Shown here: piece after piece, positions 9,003 to 17,509 of the stretch | Position numbering within the stretch: the stretch's first letter is position 1 | Layout: the number at the start of each line of letters is the position of its first letter | Assembly: GCF_002797535.1 (NCBI RefSeq) | Contig: NZ_PGFD01000001.1 | Coordinates: 2,480,001-2,544,000 of the forward strand | Length of the DNA stretch: 64,000 nt | Source: Chryseobacterium geocarposphaerae | GTDB lineage: Bacteria; Bacteroidota; Bacteroidia; Flavobacteriales; Weeksellaceae | Reading direction: 5' to 3' | The notes under the pieces: generated by a model | Told to the model about the DNA's origin: nothing | Database searches by the model: none | What the model saw: the letters and a program-made list of their open reading frames with translations, nothing else | Translations under genes and position numbers: made by a program

Positions 9003-9806
9003 ATGAACTTCTTTTCTTCTTCCAAAAAGAATCCCATAATCGGACTTACTCTTTCCGGAGGCGGAATGCGTGGAATTGCCCACATTGCCGTTTTAAAAGC
9101 ATTGGAGGAATTTGATCTGAAACCCCAGATTATTTCGGGGACAAGCGCAGGATCCATTATTGGAGCATTTTATTCTTTAGGAAAGACTCCGGATGAAATG
9201 ATGGAAATTGTAAGACAGACCACGTTTTTTTCGCGATCCTATTTAAGGCTTTCAAAAAATGGAATTTTCAGTTCCAAGTTTATTGTAAAACTCCTGGTCG
9301 ATTATTTTCCCGAAAATGATTTTAAAGTCTTAAAAATTCCATTATACGTTGCCGCAACAGAAATGACCCACGGAATTGTCGATTTTTTTTCAGAAGGCGA
9401 GCTTTTTGGTCCGTTATTAGCCTCATCAAGTGTTCCTTTCGTACTTCCTCCTGTTAGAATAGGAGAGAAAATATATGTAGATGGCGGCGTATTAGACAAT
9501 CTTCCTATAGAGCCTATTATGGATAAATGTGATTTTCTGATTGCATCCCACGTCAATTCATTAAGCTATGATCCGCTTCCCAATATGAGCTTACTGAAAG
9601 AGTTTGACCGTATTTTACACTTAGCGATCGCAAAATCAGTGTATTCCAAGGCGGATTTTTGTGATATATTCTTAGATCCTCCCAAGATGACCAAATTCAG
9701 CCTTTTCAATAAAAAAAACCTGGATGAAATGTTTCAGGAAGTTTATGACTACACCTGTAAAGAATTGGAGGAAAAAGGATATAAAAAAATACAGCCTTCT
9801 TTATAG
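9003..9806 (+). CDS. Patatin-like phospholipase family protein
   Basis: 267-residue predicted lipid acyl hydrolase with a Ser-Asp dyad. The oxyanion loop GGGMRG is at residues 19-24, the nucleophile Ser48 is in GTSAGS, and the catalytic Asp160 is in VDGGVLDNLP. There is no signal peptide or outer-membrane barrel, so it should be cytoplasmic, like bacterial RssA-type single-domain patatins. Its 3' end overlaps the convergent nrnA-like gene by 6 nt. Confidence 0.9.
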   Translation: MNFFSSSKKNPIIGLTLSGGGMRGIAHIAVLKALEEFDLKPQIISGTSAGSIIGAFYSLGKTPDEMMEIVRQTTFFSRSYLRLSKNGIFSSKFIVKLLVDYFPENDFKVLKIPLYVAATEMTHGIVDFFSEGELFGPLLASSSVPFVLPPVRIGEKIYVDGGVLDNLPIEPIMDKCDFLIASHVNSLSYDPLPNMSLLKEFDRILHLAIAKSVYSKADFCDIFLDPPKMTKFSLFNKKNLDEMFQEVYDYTCKELEEKGYKKIQPSL

Positions 9807-10805
9807 CTGTTCTTCTGCTACCCTATTCTTAAAAGTTTCAAGAGTATCCATAAGAGATTCTAAAGATTTTCCTCCGGCTGCGTTAATGTGCCCTCCTCCA
9901 TTGAAATATTTTCTTGAGAACTGGTTGACATCCACATCATCTTTACTTCTAAAAGATATTTTAATAAAATCATCATACAGATCTTCCATAAAGAAAGCCG
10001 ACATTCTTACTCCGACAATACTTAAACCGTAATTTACAAAACCTTCTGTATCTCCTTTCTGGAAACCGTATTCCTGCAGTTCTTTTCTTGTAAGATATAA
10101 AACAGCCACTTTACCATCATTCACCACTTCAATTCTTCCCAGAATAAGAGCTAGTAAATGTAGCCTTGAAACAGTATTTGTATCCCATGTATTGGACGTA
10201 ATAACCGAAGGATCTGCACCTTTTTCGATAAGATTTGCCACAATTCTATGAGTAGTTGCACTTGTGGAACGAAAACGGAAACCTCCCGTATCGGTCATAA
10301 TCCCGGTATAAAGACATTCTGCCATATCTTTATTAACCAGATTTTCATCATCCATTGCTTCAATAAAATGATACACCATCTGACAGGTCGCAGGAATGAT
10401 CGTATCTGAATATACAAAATCAAACTGCTCCGGTTGCTGGTGATGGTCTATAAGGATTTTTTTTGCTTTGGATTTTACCAGCCATTCTCCCAAAATTCCG
10501 ATTCTTGACGGAGAATTGAAATCCAGACAGAAAATAACATCGGCTTCATTAATTATATCAAAAGCTAATTTTCTTTTATATTCAGCAATAATATTTTTTT
10601 TAGCTTCAGGCATCCATTTCAAAAACTTCGGAAAATCATTAGGAACAACAACTTCAGCCTGTAAACCTTTTGCCTGCAAATAATGCTTTAATCCCAAACT
10701 TGATCCAATAGCATCACCATCAGGATTATAATGAGTAATGATAACGATTTTGTTTTGTGGAATAAGTAATGATTTGATTTCTAGGATTTCTGCAGGTGTA
10801 AACAT
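9801..10805 (-). CDS. DHH-family phosphoesterase (NrnA-like nanoRNase/pAp phosphatase)
   Basis: 334 residues. NrnA-like enzymes degrade oligoribonucleotides and dephosphorylate 3'-phosphoadenosine 5'-phosphate. Metal-binding motifs are present: THYNPDGD (residues 24-31), LDFN near 94-97, DHH at 120-122, and a C-terminal DHHA1 domain with GGGHINAAGG near residues 306-315. The length fits the family. It is convergent with the patatin gene. Whether the substrate is nanoRNA, pAp or a cyclic-dinucleotide product cannot be told here. Confidence 0.9.
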   Translation of the reverse strand: MFTPAEILEIKSLLIPQNKIVIITHYNPDGDAIGSSLGLKHYLQAKGLQAEVVVPNDFPKFLKWMPEAKKNIIAEYKRKLAFDIINEADVIFCLDFNSPSRIGILGEWLVKSKAKKILIDHHQQPEQFDFVYSDTIIPATCQMVYHFIEAMDDENLVNKDMAECLYTGIMTDTGGFRFRSTSATTHRIVANLIEKGADPSVITSNTWDTNTVSRLHLLALILGRIEVVNDGKVAVLYLTRKELQEYGFQKGDTEGFVNYGLSIVGVRMSAFFMEDLYDDFIKISFRSKDDVDVNQFSRKYFNGGGHINAAGGKSLESLMDTLETFKNRVAEEQL

Positions 10806-10958
10806 CTATGCTTCTTTAATTTTGAGTTTCCAAAGATAGAGCTTTTTAACTCAATCATTAGTATTATTTTTAAATGTTACGGATTTCAGCCACAGCAGGA
10901 CTTTTATAAATATAGTACTAAAAACCTTCAAAATAATTTCAAAAAAAAGAGTCTAAAG

Positions 10959-10990
10959 TTTGTATCTTATAAAAAAATCTATATCTTTGC
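10959..10990 (+). promoter_or_regulatory. Promoter of rpmH
   Basis: TTTG at 10959-10962, 19 nt, then TATCTTTGC at 10982-10990: an almost ideal Bacteroidota promoter. The rpmH ATG follows at 11034. Confidence 0.75.
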
Positions 10991-11033
10991 AACCTGAAAA
11001 ATTAATAGATAATTACGATTTAAACATATAGTA

Positions 11034-11192
11034 ATGAGTAAAAGAACATTCCAGCCATCAGAAAGAAAGAGAAGAAACAAACACGGTTTCAGAGAAAGAA
11101 TGTCTACGCCAAATGGAAGAAGAGTTTTGGCTGCAAGAAGAGCTAAAGGCAGAAAGAGTTTAACTGTAAGTGCATCTCGCGCTAAGAGATAA
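11034..11192 (+). CDS. rpmH: 50S ribosomal protein L34
   Basis: A 52-residue, strongly basic protein of the large ribosomal subunit. It begins [19 protein letters not shown] and continues with [20 protein letters not shown], the L34 signature. The start is set by the family N-terminus. It is preceded by a strong promoter and followed by a terminator hairpin at 11218, so it is monocistronic. No rnpA or dnaA lies beside it here, although rpmH is next to rnpA in many other bacteria. Confidence 0.97.
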   Translation: MSKRTFQPSERKRRNKHGFRERMSTPNGRRVLAARRAKGRKSLTVSASRAKR

Positions 11193-11217
11193 TTCTTTAA
11201 TTATCATATACAAATCA

Positions 11218-11248
11218 TGCTTGAAAATAATCTTTTCAGGCATTTTTT
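11218..11248 (+). terminator. Rho-independent terminator after rpmH
   Basis: TGCTTGAAAA / TTTTCAGGCA stem with one G-T pair, a 5-nt loop and a T run. Confidence 0.75.
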
Positions 11249-11343
11249 GTTGTTAAATTTTACTAAAATTCAAGGTTCTTAAGTTTCTTTTTTCTATTTT
11301 TAAAAATTGAAAAATTTATAAGAATAGATCATAAAACAGCATT

Positions 11344-12054
11344 ATGCCACATACAAATATATCCGGAGATAATATCATAAGTTTGCAGCACGCAAAGATT
11401 GCCCAAAAAAACTTTACGGTTCTTTCTGATGTTAATCTTAACATCAAAAAAGGCAGATTTTGTTATCTTATTGGGAAAACGGGTTCCGGAAAAAGCTCAT
11501 TACTAAAAACTTTATATGGACACATTCCATTAGCTGCAGGACACGGAGCAGTAGTTGGTTTTGATCTTGCCAAATTAAAGATGTCTGAAATTCCTAACCT
11601 GAGAAGAAAATTAGGAATCGTTTTTCAGGATTTCCAATTATTATCCGACAGGACAGTAGAGAAGAACTTAATATTCGTTCTTGAAGCAACAGGCTGGAGC
11701 GACAAAACAAAAATGCAAGACCGCATTAATGAAGTTCTGGGAAGTGTAAACATGAAAAGTAAAAAGCACAAAATGCCTCATGAACTTTCTGGTGGAGAAC
11801 AACAACGTGTGGCCATAGCAAGAGCTTTATTAAACCACCCTGATCTGATTTTAGCCGATGAACCTACAGGAAACCTTGATCCTGAAACCTCAAACGAAAT
11901 CATGACCTTATTGAAGCAGGTTGCACTGGAAAACGGAGCTGCAGTAGTAATGGCAACCCATGATTACCATATGATCCAAAATTTCCCGGGTGAAGCAATC
12001 AGATGTGAAGACGGAAGAGTTTCCGTATTGGATACTTCAGAATTGTTCGAGTAA
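11344..12054 (+). CDS. ftsE: FtsE-like cell-division ABC ATPase
   Basis: 236-residue ABC ATPase. Walker A GKTGSGKS is at 44-51, the signature LSGGEQQR is near 144-151, and Walker [14 protein letters not shown] is near 164-176 with a TGNLD D-loop. The ADEPTGNLD form and short length are typical of FtsE/LolD-type ATPases, and FtsE is the usual call for this isolated gene in Flavobacteriia. FtsE-FtsX controls septal peptidoglycan hydrolysis. No ftsX or other permease is adjacent, so the choice of FtsE over another member of the group is likely rather than proven. It is convergent with trmN, with the stop codons adjacent. Confidence 0.82.
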   Translation: MPHTNISGDNIISLQHAKIAQKNFTVLSDVNLNIKKGRFCYLIGKTGSGKSSLLKTLYGHIPLAAGHGAVVGFDLAKLKMSEIPNLRRKLGIVFQDFQLLSDRTVEKNLIFVLEATGWSDKTKMQDRINEVLGSVNMKSKKHKMPHELSGGEQQRVAIARALLNHPDLILADEPTGNLDPETSNEIMTLLKQVALENGAAVVMATHDYHMIQNFPGEAIRCEDGRVSVLDTSELFE

Positions 12055-12753
12055 TTATTTTTCACGAAAAATATGAAAGTCTTTGGTGAGTTCAAGATAT
12101 TGGTCCGAGTATTTTCTCGGACTTTTTTCTATCACAAATTCTAGTACTGCAGGATCTTTTTCAACAGAAGAAAACTCAAGAACCAGTCTTTTCACCGGAG
12201 AAGTTTCAATTCCTTTAATATTTATTCGTTTGATTAAGAATAATCGATTTTCTTTTGCTATCTCAATAAAATCAACTCCCGCTTCCACCGGAATAATCAC
12301 AGAAATAATCCCATTTTCAGAAAGCAATTCTGCAGCTTTTGAAATAAGCTGCCTAAAATTCAGCTCAACAGTTTGCCTGGCAATTTTATCTTTTTCGGAA
12401 TCAGACGCTTCAAAATATGGTGGATTTGAGACAATAAGATCAAATTTATCTCCGGTTTGGAAACTTTTAAAATCCTGCAGAATATTATTTAACCTAAGCT
12501 TAAAAGGCGAATTTTCAAAGTTAGTTTTCGTAAGCTCTACAGCCTCCTTATTAATATCGATCCCTAAAAATTCCGCTTTAGAAAATCTTTGAGCCAGCAT
12601 TAAAGAAATTAATCCTGTTCCCGTTCCAACTTCCAATACTTTAGAAGCTTTATTTGCATCAGCTAAAGCTCCAAGCAAAACACCGTCAGTCCCTACGCGG
12701 AAAACATTTTGTGACTGCCGGATTTCGAACTGTTTAAACTTAAAGGGTTTCAC
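12055..12753 (-). CDS. trmN: tRNA1(Val) (adenine(37)-N6)-methyltransferase
   Basis: 232-residue SAM-dependent N6-adenine methyltransferase of the YfiC/TrmN6 family, which modifies A37 of tRNA-Val. SAM motif I EVGTGTG is at 41-47, the acidic GIDIN segment is near 64-68, and the catalytic NPPY is at 110-113. The N-terminal KPFKFKQFEI and GTDGVLLGA segments are typical. Its start codon shares one base with the stop of the histidine kinase gene, so the two are translationally coupled. Confidence 0.88.
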   Translation of the reverse strand: MKPFKFKQFEIRQSQNVFRVGTDGVLLGALADANKASKVLEVGTGTGLISLMLAQRFSKAEFLGIDINKEAVELTKTNFENSPFKLRLNNILQDFKSFQTGDKFDLIVSNPPYFEASDSEKDKIARQTVELNFRQLISKAAELLSENGIISVIIPVEAGVDFIEIAKENRLFLIKRINIKGIETSPVKRLVLEFSSVEKDPAVLEFVIEKSPRKYSDQYLELTKDFHIFREK

Positions 12754-14207
12754 TATAAATTCGTTGGTAATGTAATAATGAATGTAGAGCCTTTTCCTAC
12801 TTCCGACTTTACAACAATTTCCCCTTTGTAATCCTCAATCATTTTTCTTACCATTGATAATCCAAGTCCCATCCCGCTGCTTTTGGACGTAAAATTAGGT
12901 TCAAAAATTCTTTCATACATATTTTCGGGAATTCCAACTCCGTTATCCTGAACTGAGATCATCACCCGTCTTTGATGCTGTTCAACATCAACATTAATAA
13001 TCAGCTTTCTGTCATCACTTTGTGCCTGCTTAGCATTGGTAACAAGATTGGTAATAATCCTCGAAAGATAAATCCTGTCCATACTGATCATGATATTATT
13101 TTTATTCGTGTGCATAAAAATACTGTCATCATTAAATACTCTAAGAATGTCTTCAACTTCTTTATTAAGATTAATAACCTCATTATTTTTTTCCGGAAGC
13201 TTGGCAAACTCAGAAAATGCAGAGGCAACAGTAGCAATGAGATCAATCTGATCCACTACAGTTTTACTCATCTGTTTAACTCTTTCCCTGATGTTAGGAT
13301 CTTCCGGGTCAAATTTTCTTTCAAAATTCTGAATGGTTAATTTCATTGGAGTTAATGGATTTTTCACTTCATGAGCAACCTGTTTTGCCATTTCCCTCCA
13401 GGCTTCTTCCGATGCTTTAAACCGTAACCTTTCCTTCTGATCCTGAATCTGAAGAATCATTCTGTTATAAGCTCTTGCCAATGCATTCAACTCGTCATTT
13501 TTATAATATCTGATGGGCTGCATTTCATTTTCAAACAATGTGATCCGGGTAATCATATCGGAAAACTTCGTAATATTTTTTGCCAAACTATTCGAAGTCA
13601 CCCAGCTTATCCAAATACTGAAAAGAATCAGAAATATATCTACGAGCAAAATATATTTAATATATTCATGAAGCACTTCAAAATCAGCTGATTCATTATG
13701 ATACAAAGGAATATATACAATTCCGATAGGTTCAAGTTCATTATTCTTCAACAATAAATAGGAAGAAGTAAGTGCAGCATCAACTGAAGGATCGTAGCTT
13801 TTAATATCAACTCTGGCATCAGTAGCTAAAATCTTATTTACAATATGTAATGGTATTTTTTTTTGCTCAACAAGACTTACATCTTTATTTGAAATCAAAT
13901 AATTACCTTTTAAATCATAAATAATAATATCATGCTGATTAATATCTGCAATTTCAAAAATCTTATTTTCCAGAACAGTCGGAAGATCTGCCGTTTCAAT
14001 ACGCGCCCTGCTCACAGCATAATCCAAATACCTCATTACGGCATTTGTTTTGTCCTGCATGTCGATACGGCTTTGTTGCAAAGAATTATCCCTCAGCACA
14101 AAATAAGGCACCAAGGACGAAGCAACAACACTTAAAAGACACACCAGCAAGAATCCGAAAAAAACACGGTTTCTCAGGCTATATCCTCTATATTTATTAG
14201 ACGCCAT
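12753..14207 (-). CDS. Membrane sensor histidine kinase (NtrY-like)
   Basis: 484 residues. Two transmembrane helices (about 13-35 and 183-203) flank an extracytoplasmic sensor domain; a HAMP segment follows (about 204-256). The phospho-acceptor is His279 in HEVKNPLTP, the form seen in NtrY-type kinases. N box (NLVTNAKQAQ), G1 (DNGVGIPENM), F box and G2 (GMGLGLSMV) are all present, so the kinase core looks intact. No response regulator is adjacent: it is an orphan sitting between ribE (11-nt overlap) and trmN (1-nt overlap). The signal sensed is unknown. Confidence 0.9.
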   Translation of the reverse strand: MASNKYRGYSLRNRVFFGFLLVCLLSVVASSLVPYFVLRDNSLQQSRIDMQDKTNAVMRYLDYAVSRARIETADLPTVLENKIFEIADINQHDIIIYDLKGNYLISNKDVSLVEQKKIPLHIVNKILATDARVDIKSYDPSVDAALTSSYLLLKNNELEPIGIVYIPLYHNESADFEVLHEYIKYILLVDIFLILFSIWISWVTSNSLAKNITKFSDMITRITLFENEMQPIRYYKNDELNALARAYNRMILQIQDQKERLRFKASEEAWREMAKQVAHEVKNPLTPMKLTIQNFERKFDPEDPNIRERVKQMSKTVVDQIDLIATVASAFSEFAKLPEKNNEVINLNKEVEDILRVFNDDSIFMHTNKNNIMISMDRIYLSRIITNLVTNAKQAQSDDRKLIINVDVEQHQRRVMISVQDNGVGIPENMYERIFEPNFTSKSSGMGLGLSMVRKMIEDYKGEIVVKSEVGKGSTFIITLPTNL

Positions 14208-14793
14208 GCTGTTTGTTTATTAACCTGGCAATATATTTACCTATAATATCGAATTCCAAATTAACTTTATCTCCTGATTTCAGGTACTGCATATTCGTAA
14301 ACTCCCAGGTAAACGGGATAATAGCGACAGAAAACTGTTTCTCTTCACTCTTAGCAACCGTTAAACTGATTCCATTTACTGTAATAGAACCTTGAGGAAC
14401 CGTTACAAAACTTCCGTTATCTTCATATTTAATGGTGATAAAATAACTTCCGTCCTTATTTTCGATGCTTACAACCTCACCTGTTTTATCTACATGCCCC
14501 TGTACAATGTGGCCATCCAGTCTTCCGTCCATTTTCATGCAACGTTCAAGGTTTACCACAGTTCCCACTTCCCATTTTCCAAGATTGGTTTTCTCCAATG
14601 TTTCGTTGATGGCAGTCACTACATATTGATCTCCGTCAATTTTAACAACCGTTAAACAACACCCATTATGAGCAAGACTCTGATCTATTTTTAATTCGTT
14701 CGTAAAAGGACAGCTAAGTGTAAAATCTATATTAGTTCCGTTTTCTTCAATTTTCTCAATAACACCTACTGCTTCAATTATTCCTGTGAACAT
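14197..14793 (-). CDS. ribE: Riboflavin synthase (alpha chain)
   Basis: Dismutates two 6,7-dimethyl-8-ribityllumazine molecules to riboflavin. 198 residues with two lumazine-binding repeats: the first starts at MFTGIIEA and contains SLAHNGCCLTV; the second contains GSITVNGISLTVA. The ATG at 14793 was chosen because MFTGIIE is the invariant family N-terminus; longer readings run into pdxA on the other strand. It is the first gene of the ribE-kinase-trmN unit, divergent from pdxA. A minus-strand TATCTTTG box (forward 14829-14836) is a likely -7 element. Confidence 0.94.
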   Translation of the reverse strand: MFTGIIEAVGVIEKIEENGTNIDFTLSCPFTNELKIDQSLAHNGCCLTVVKIDGDQYVVTAINETLEKTNLGKWEVGTVVNLERCMKMDGRLDGHIVQGHVDKTGEVVSIENKDGSYFITIKYEDNGSFVTVPQGSITVNGISLTVAKSEEKQFSVAIIPFTWEFTNMQYLKSGDKVNLEFDIIGKYIARLINKQHGV

Positions 14794-14842
14794 ATTATTT
14801 TTTGCTAAATTTGTAAAATTATAATCTTCAAAGATAATCAAA

Positions 14843-15934
14843 ATGAGCCCAAAAAACCATAAAGTACGAGTAGGAATTTCAATTGGCGATTTCAACGGCA
14901 TCGGTCCGGAAATCATCATGAAGTCTATGAAAGACAAAACCATTACAGATTTTTTCACTCCTGTAATTTTTGGTTCGGGAAAATTGTTTACCTATCAGAA
15001 AAATATTTTTAAATTAAATTTAAATTTCAACTACATCAATGAGGCTTCCCAAGCACACGGTGGGAAACTGAATATGGTAAACCTTGTGAAAGACAATGTG
15101 AATGTAGAACTGGGAACTCCTACCGAAGAATCCACAAAAATGGCGATCGATTCTTTGGAAGCCGCTACGGAAGCTTTGATAAAAGGAGATATTGATGTTT
15201 TGGTCACTGCTCCTATCAACAAAGACGAAATGGTAAAAATGGGATTCAGACACGCTGGTCACACCGGCTATTTTGAAGAAAAATTTAACAAAAAAGGACT
15301 GATGTTTTTGGTTACAGAAGACTTAAAAGTAGCGGTTTCAACTCATCACATTCCAATTTCACAGGTCGCTGAAAATATTTCTAAAGAAAAAATAAAAAAA
15401 CAGATCAAAGCTTTACATCAGACTTTAATTGAAGATTTTAATATTGCAAAGCCAAAGATTGCCGTTTTGGGATTAAATCCTCACGCAGGTGACGGTGGTG
15501 TAATAGGAAACGAAGAAATTGAAATTATTTCTCCAGCCATCAAAGAACTTTCAGACCACGGAATTTTAGCTTTTGGACCATTTCCTGCCGATAGTTTTTT
15601 CCAGCCTGGTAAATATAAAAGCTTTGATGCTGTTTTAGCAATGTATCATGATCAAGGTCTGGCTCCTTTTAAAACATTGGCCTATGAAGAAGGGGTAAAT
15701 TATACCGCCGGACTTCCATTCATCAGAACATCTCCGGATCATGGAGTAGCTTATGACATTGCCGGAAAAAATATCGCGGATGAACAAAGCTTTACTGAAG
15801 CTATTTTCACCGCTATTAAAATTTTTAAAAACAGAAGCGAATACAACGAACTTATGGCCAACCGTCTTCAACCAAGAAAAATGGCTATAGACAACGGAAT
15901 CGACGAAGACCTTCCGGAAGATACAGAAGGATAA
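14843..15934 (+). CDS. pdxA: 4-hydroxythreonine-4-phosphate dehydrogenase PdxA
   Basis: Oxidises 4-phosphohydroxy-L-threonine in the DXP-dependent pyridoxal phosphate pathway. 363 residues. Family motifs: GISIGDFNGIGPEI near the N-terminus, the RHAGHTGYFEE metal/substrate segment, GLNPHAGDGG, and the metal-binding AMYHDQGLAPFK. The length is slightly above the enterobacterial form, as in Bacteroidota. It is divergent from ribE across 49 nt; a TAAATTTG box at 14806-14813 is a plausible -7 element. Two cofactor-biosynthesis genes therefore share one promoter region. Confidence 0.95.
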   Translation: MSPKNHKVRVGISIGDFNGIGPEIIMKSMKDKTITDFFTPVIFGSGKLFTYQKNIFKLNLNFNYINEASQAHGGKLNMVNLVKDNVNVELGTPTEESTKMAIDSLEAATEALIKGDIDVLVTAPINKDEMVKMGFRHAGHTGYFEEKFNKKGLMFLVTEDLKVAVSTHHIPISQVAENISKEKIKKQIKALHQTLIEDFNIAKPKIAVLGLNPHAGDGGVIGNEEIEIISPAIKELSDHGILAFGPFPADSFFQPGKYKSFDAVLAMYHDQGLAPFKTLAYEEGVNYTAGLPFIRTSPDHGVAYDIAGKNIADEQSFTEAIFTAIKIFKNRSEYNELMANRLQPRKMAIDNGIDEDLPEDTEG

Positions 15935-15975
15935 ATCTTTGAAACAAATTTTAAATTAATTTGTTAGAAAAATTA

Positions 15976-16007
15976 TTTGTTATTATAAAAAAATTGCATA
16001 TTTTTGC
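15976..16007 (+). promoter_or_regulatory. Promoter of the yceD-rpmF operon
   Basis: TTTG at 15976-15979, 19 nt, TATTTTTGC at 15999-16007. The match is strong. The downstream ATG at 16019 leaves only about 5-8 nt of leader. Confidence 0.7.
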
Positions 16008-16018
16008 ACACTCATTTT

Positions 16019-16540
16019 ATGGACAAGTTAAGAAACTACGACGTAAGCTTTTCCGGCTTAAAAACTGGCAAGCACGAGTTCAAGTTTGAGATAGATAAAG
16101 AGTTCTTTCAATTATTTGATACTGAACAGGATTTTACAAATCCTAAAATTACAGTAGATGTTTTATTAGACAAACACTCTACTTTTTTAGAATTTGAGAT
16201 TAAAGTAAGCGGGATGGTAGAATTGGTTTGTGATATCACCAACGAAAATTTTGATCATCCCATTGAAAATCAAATTAAGGTCTTGGTGAAGTTTGGAGAA
16301 GAATATGATGACAGCGAAGAAGATGTTATCACAATTCCGACAAGTGATCATGCATTTAATATTGCACAACTGATCTACGAAAATGTAGCGCTTTCAATTC
16401 CAATGAAAAAGCTATCTCCTAATGTAACCGAAGAAGATCTGGCAATTTTAGACAAGTTCAGTCCAAAAGATGTTGAAGAGGAAGAACATGAAAGCGATCC
16501 CAGATGGGACGCATTAAAAAATTTAAAGAATAAAAATTAA
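16019..16540 (+). CDS. YceD/DUF177 family protein
   Basis: 173 residues, acidic. DUF177 (YceD) proteins lie upstream of rpmF in most bacteria and in some are linked to 23S rRNA or L32 metabolism. The C-terminal half has the family's conserved pattern: VEEL-like segment with one Cys (LVCDIT), then IPTSDHAFNIAQLIYENVALSIPMK and the closing DPRWDALKNL. The ATG at 16019 (MDKLRNYD) was chosen over an upstream TTG because the promoter box ends at 16007. It is 59 nt upstream of rpmF and shares its transcript. Confidence 0.88.
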   Translation: MDKLRNYDVSFSGLKTGKHEFKFEIDKEFFQLFDTEQDFTNPKITVDVLLDKHSTFLEFEIKVSGMVELVCDITNENFDHPIENQIKVLVKFGEEYDDSEEDVITIPTSDHAFNIAQLIYENVALSIPMKKLSPNVTEEDLAILDKFSPKDVEEEEHESDPRWDALKNLKNKN

Positions 16541-16599
16541 ATAGTTTAATGATGGGATGATGAATCTCATCGCTCATCAATTAAAAAAGTTATTACAAA

Positions 16600-16803
16600 A
16601 TGGCACATCCAAAGAGAAGACAGTCGTCTACAAGAAGAGATAAGAGAAGAACTCACTACAAAGCTGTAGTTCCTCAATTAGCAAAAGATGCAACAACAGG
16701 AGAGCTTCACCTATACCACAGAGCTCACTGGCATGAAGGAAAATTATACTACAGAGGAAAAGTAGTATTGGAAAAAGAAGTAGCAACTACTGAAGAAAAC
16801 TAA
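16600..16803 (+). CDS. rpmF: 50S ribosomal protein L32
   Basis: 67-residue basic ribosomal protein. It begins [20 protein letters not shown], the L32 signature, and ends in an acidic tail. The CxxC zinc motifs of some L32 forms are absent, as in the zinc-independent type. It is second in the DUF177-rpmF unit and followed by a strong terminator. Confidence 0.97.
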   Translation: MAHPKRRQSSTRRDKRRTHYKAVVPQLAKDATTGELHLYHRAHWHEGKLYYRGKVVLEKEVATTEEN

Positions 16804-16840
16804 GAGTCGATTTTCACCGAAAAACACTCGTTTTAATACA

Positions 16841-16877
16841 AAAACCGCCCAATTTTGATAAAATTGGGCGGTTTTTT
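16841..16877 (+). terminator. Strong terminator after rpmF
   Basis: A perfect 16-bp stem (AAAACCGCCCAATTTT and its complement) with a 3-nt loop GAT and a T run. It ends where the accB promoter begins. Confidence 0.88.
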
Positions 16878-16908
16878 GTTGTTTTTTACGTTTTTTTGGT
16901 ATCTTTGG
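16875..16908 (+). promoter_or_regulatory. Promoter of accBC
   Basis: TTTG/TTG at 16875-16881 and TATCTTTGG at 16900-16908, with 18 nt between TTG 16879-16881 and the -7 box. The -33 element lies in the T tract of the rpmF terminator. Confidence 0.65.
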
Positions 16909-16930
16909 CTCAAAATCAAATATCAAATTT

Positions 16931-17416
16931 ATGGACATTAAAGACATACAAAATCTTATCAAGTTTGTATCTAAGGCTGAGGTTTCTGAAGTGAAGTACA
17001 AAACTAAAGATTTCGAAATCACTATTAAAACTCCATTAGCTGGAAGCGAAGTTGCTTATGCACAGCCTGCAGTTTACCATACTGCACCTCAACAAGTAGC
17101 TGCTGCTCCTGTACAAGCTGCAACCCCTGCTGCTGCACCTGCTGAAAAAGCAGAAGCTGCATCAGACGACAGCAAATATGTAACCATCAAGTCTCCAATG
17201 ATCGGAACTTTCTACAGAAAGCCATCTCCTGACAAAGACGTTTTCGTAAATGTTGGTGATGAAGTTTCTAACGGAAAAGTAGTTTGCGTAATTGAAGCAA
17301 TGAAGTTATTCAACCAGATCGAGTCTGAGGTAAGCGGAAAAATCGTTAAGATTTTAGTGGATGATGCTACTCCTGTGGAATATGACCAACCTTTATTCTT
17401 AGTAGATCCATCTTAA
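16931..17416 (+). CDS. accB: Acetyl-CoA carboxylase biotin carboxyl carrier protein
   Basis: 161 residues. Carries the biotin that shuttles carboxyl groups between AccC and AccAD in the first step of fatty acid synthesis. A short N-terminal domain (1-40) is followed by an Ala/Pro-rich flexible linker (about 43-80) and the biotinyl domain (82-161). The biotin-accepting lysine is Lys125 in EAMK. It is followed by accC after 93 nt of very AT-rich DNA without a hairpin, so the two are probably co-transcribed. Confidence 0.96.
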   Translation: MDIKDIQNLIKFVSKAEVSEVKYKTKDFEITIKTPLAGSEVAYAQPAVYHTAPQQVAAAPVQAATPAAAPAEKAEAASDDSKYVTIKSPMIGTFYRKPSPDKDVFVNVGDEVSNGKVVCVIEAMKLFNQIESEVSGKIVKILVDDATPVEYDQPLFLVDPS

Positions 17417-17509
17417 GGAATTTTAGATTAAAGATTATAAATTTTAGATGAATCTTTTTCATTTAAAATAATTTAAAATTCAAAATTTATAATTTAAAAT
17501 TTCGGAGAG

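Noticed and set aside
12083..12592. 169-codon plus-strand frame inside trmN
   Set aside because: Antisense to a methyltransferase with clear catalytic motifs.
16541..16599. Hairpin-like TGATGGGATGATGA / TCATCGCTCATCA between yceD and rpmF
   Set aside because: Arms are imperfect and there is no T run; an RNA-level role for L32 control is possible but unsupported.
17417..17509. AT-rich, internally repetitive gap between accB and accC
   Set aside because: Simple repeats (AATTTAAAATTT-like) without hairpin strength or coding signal; probably neutral intergenic filler.
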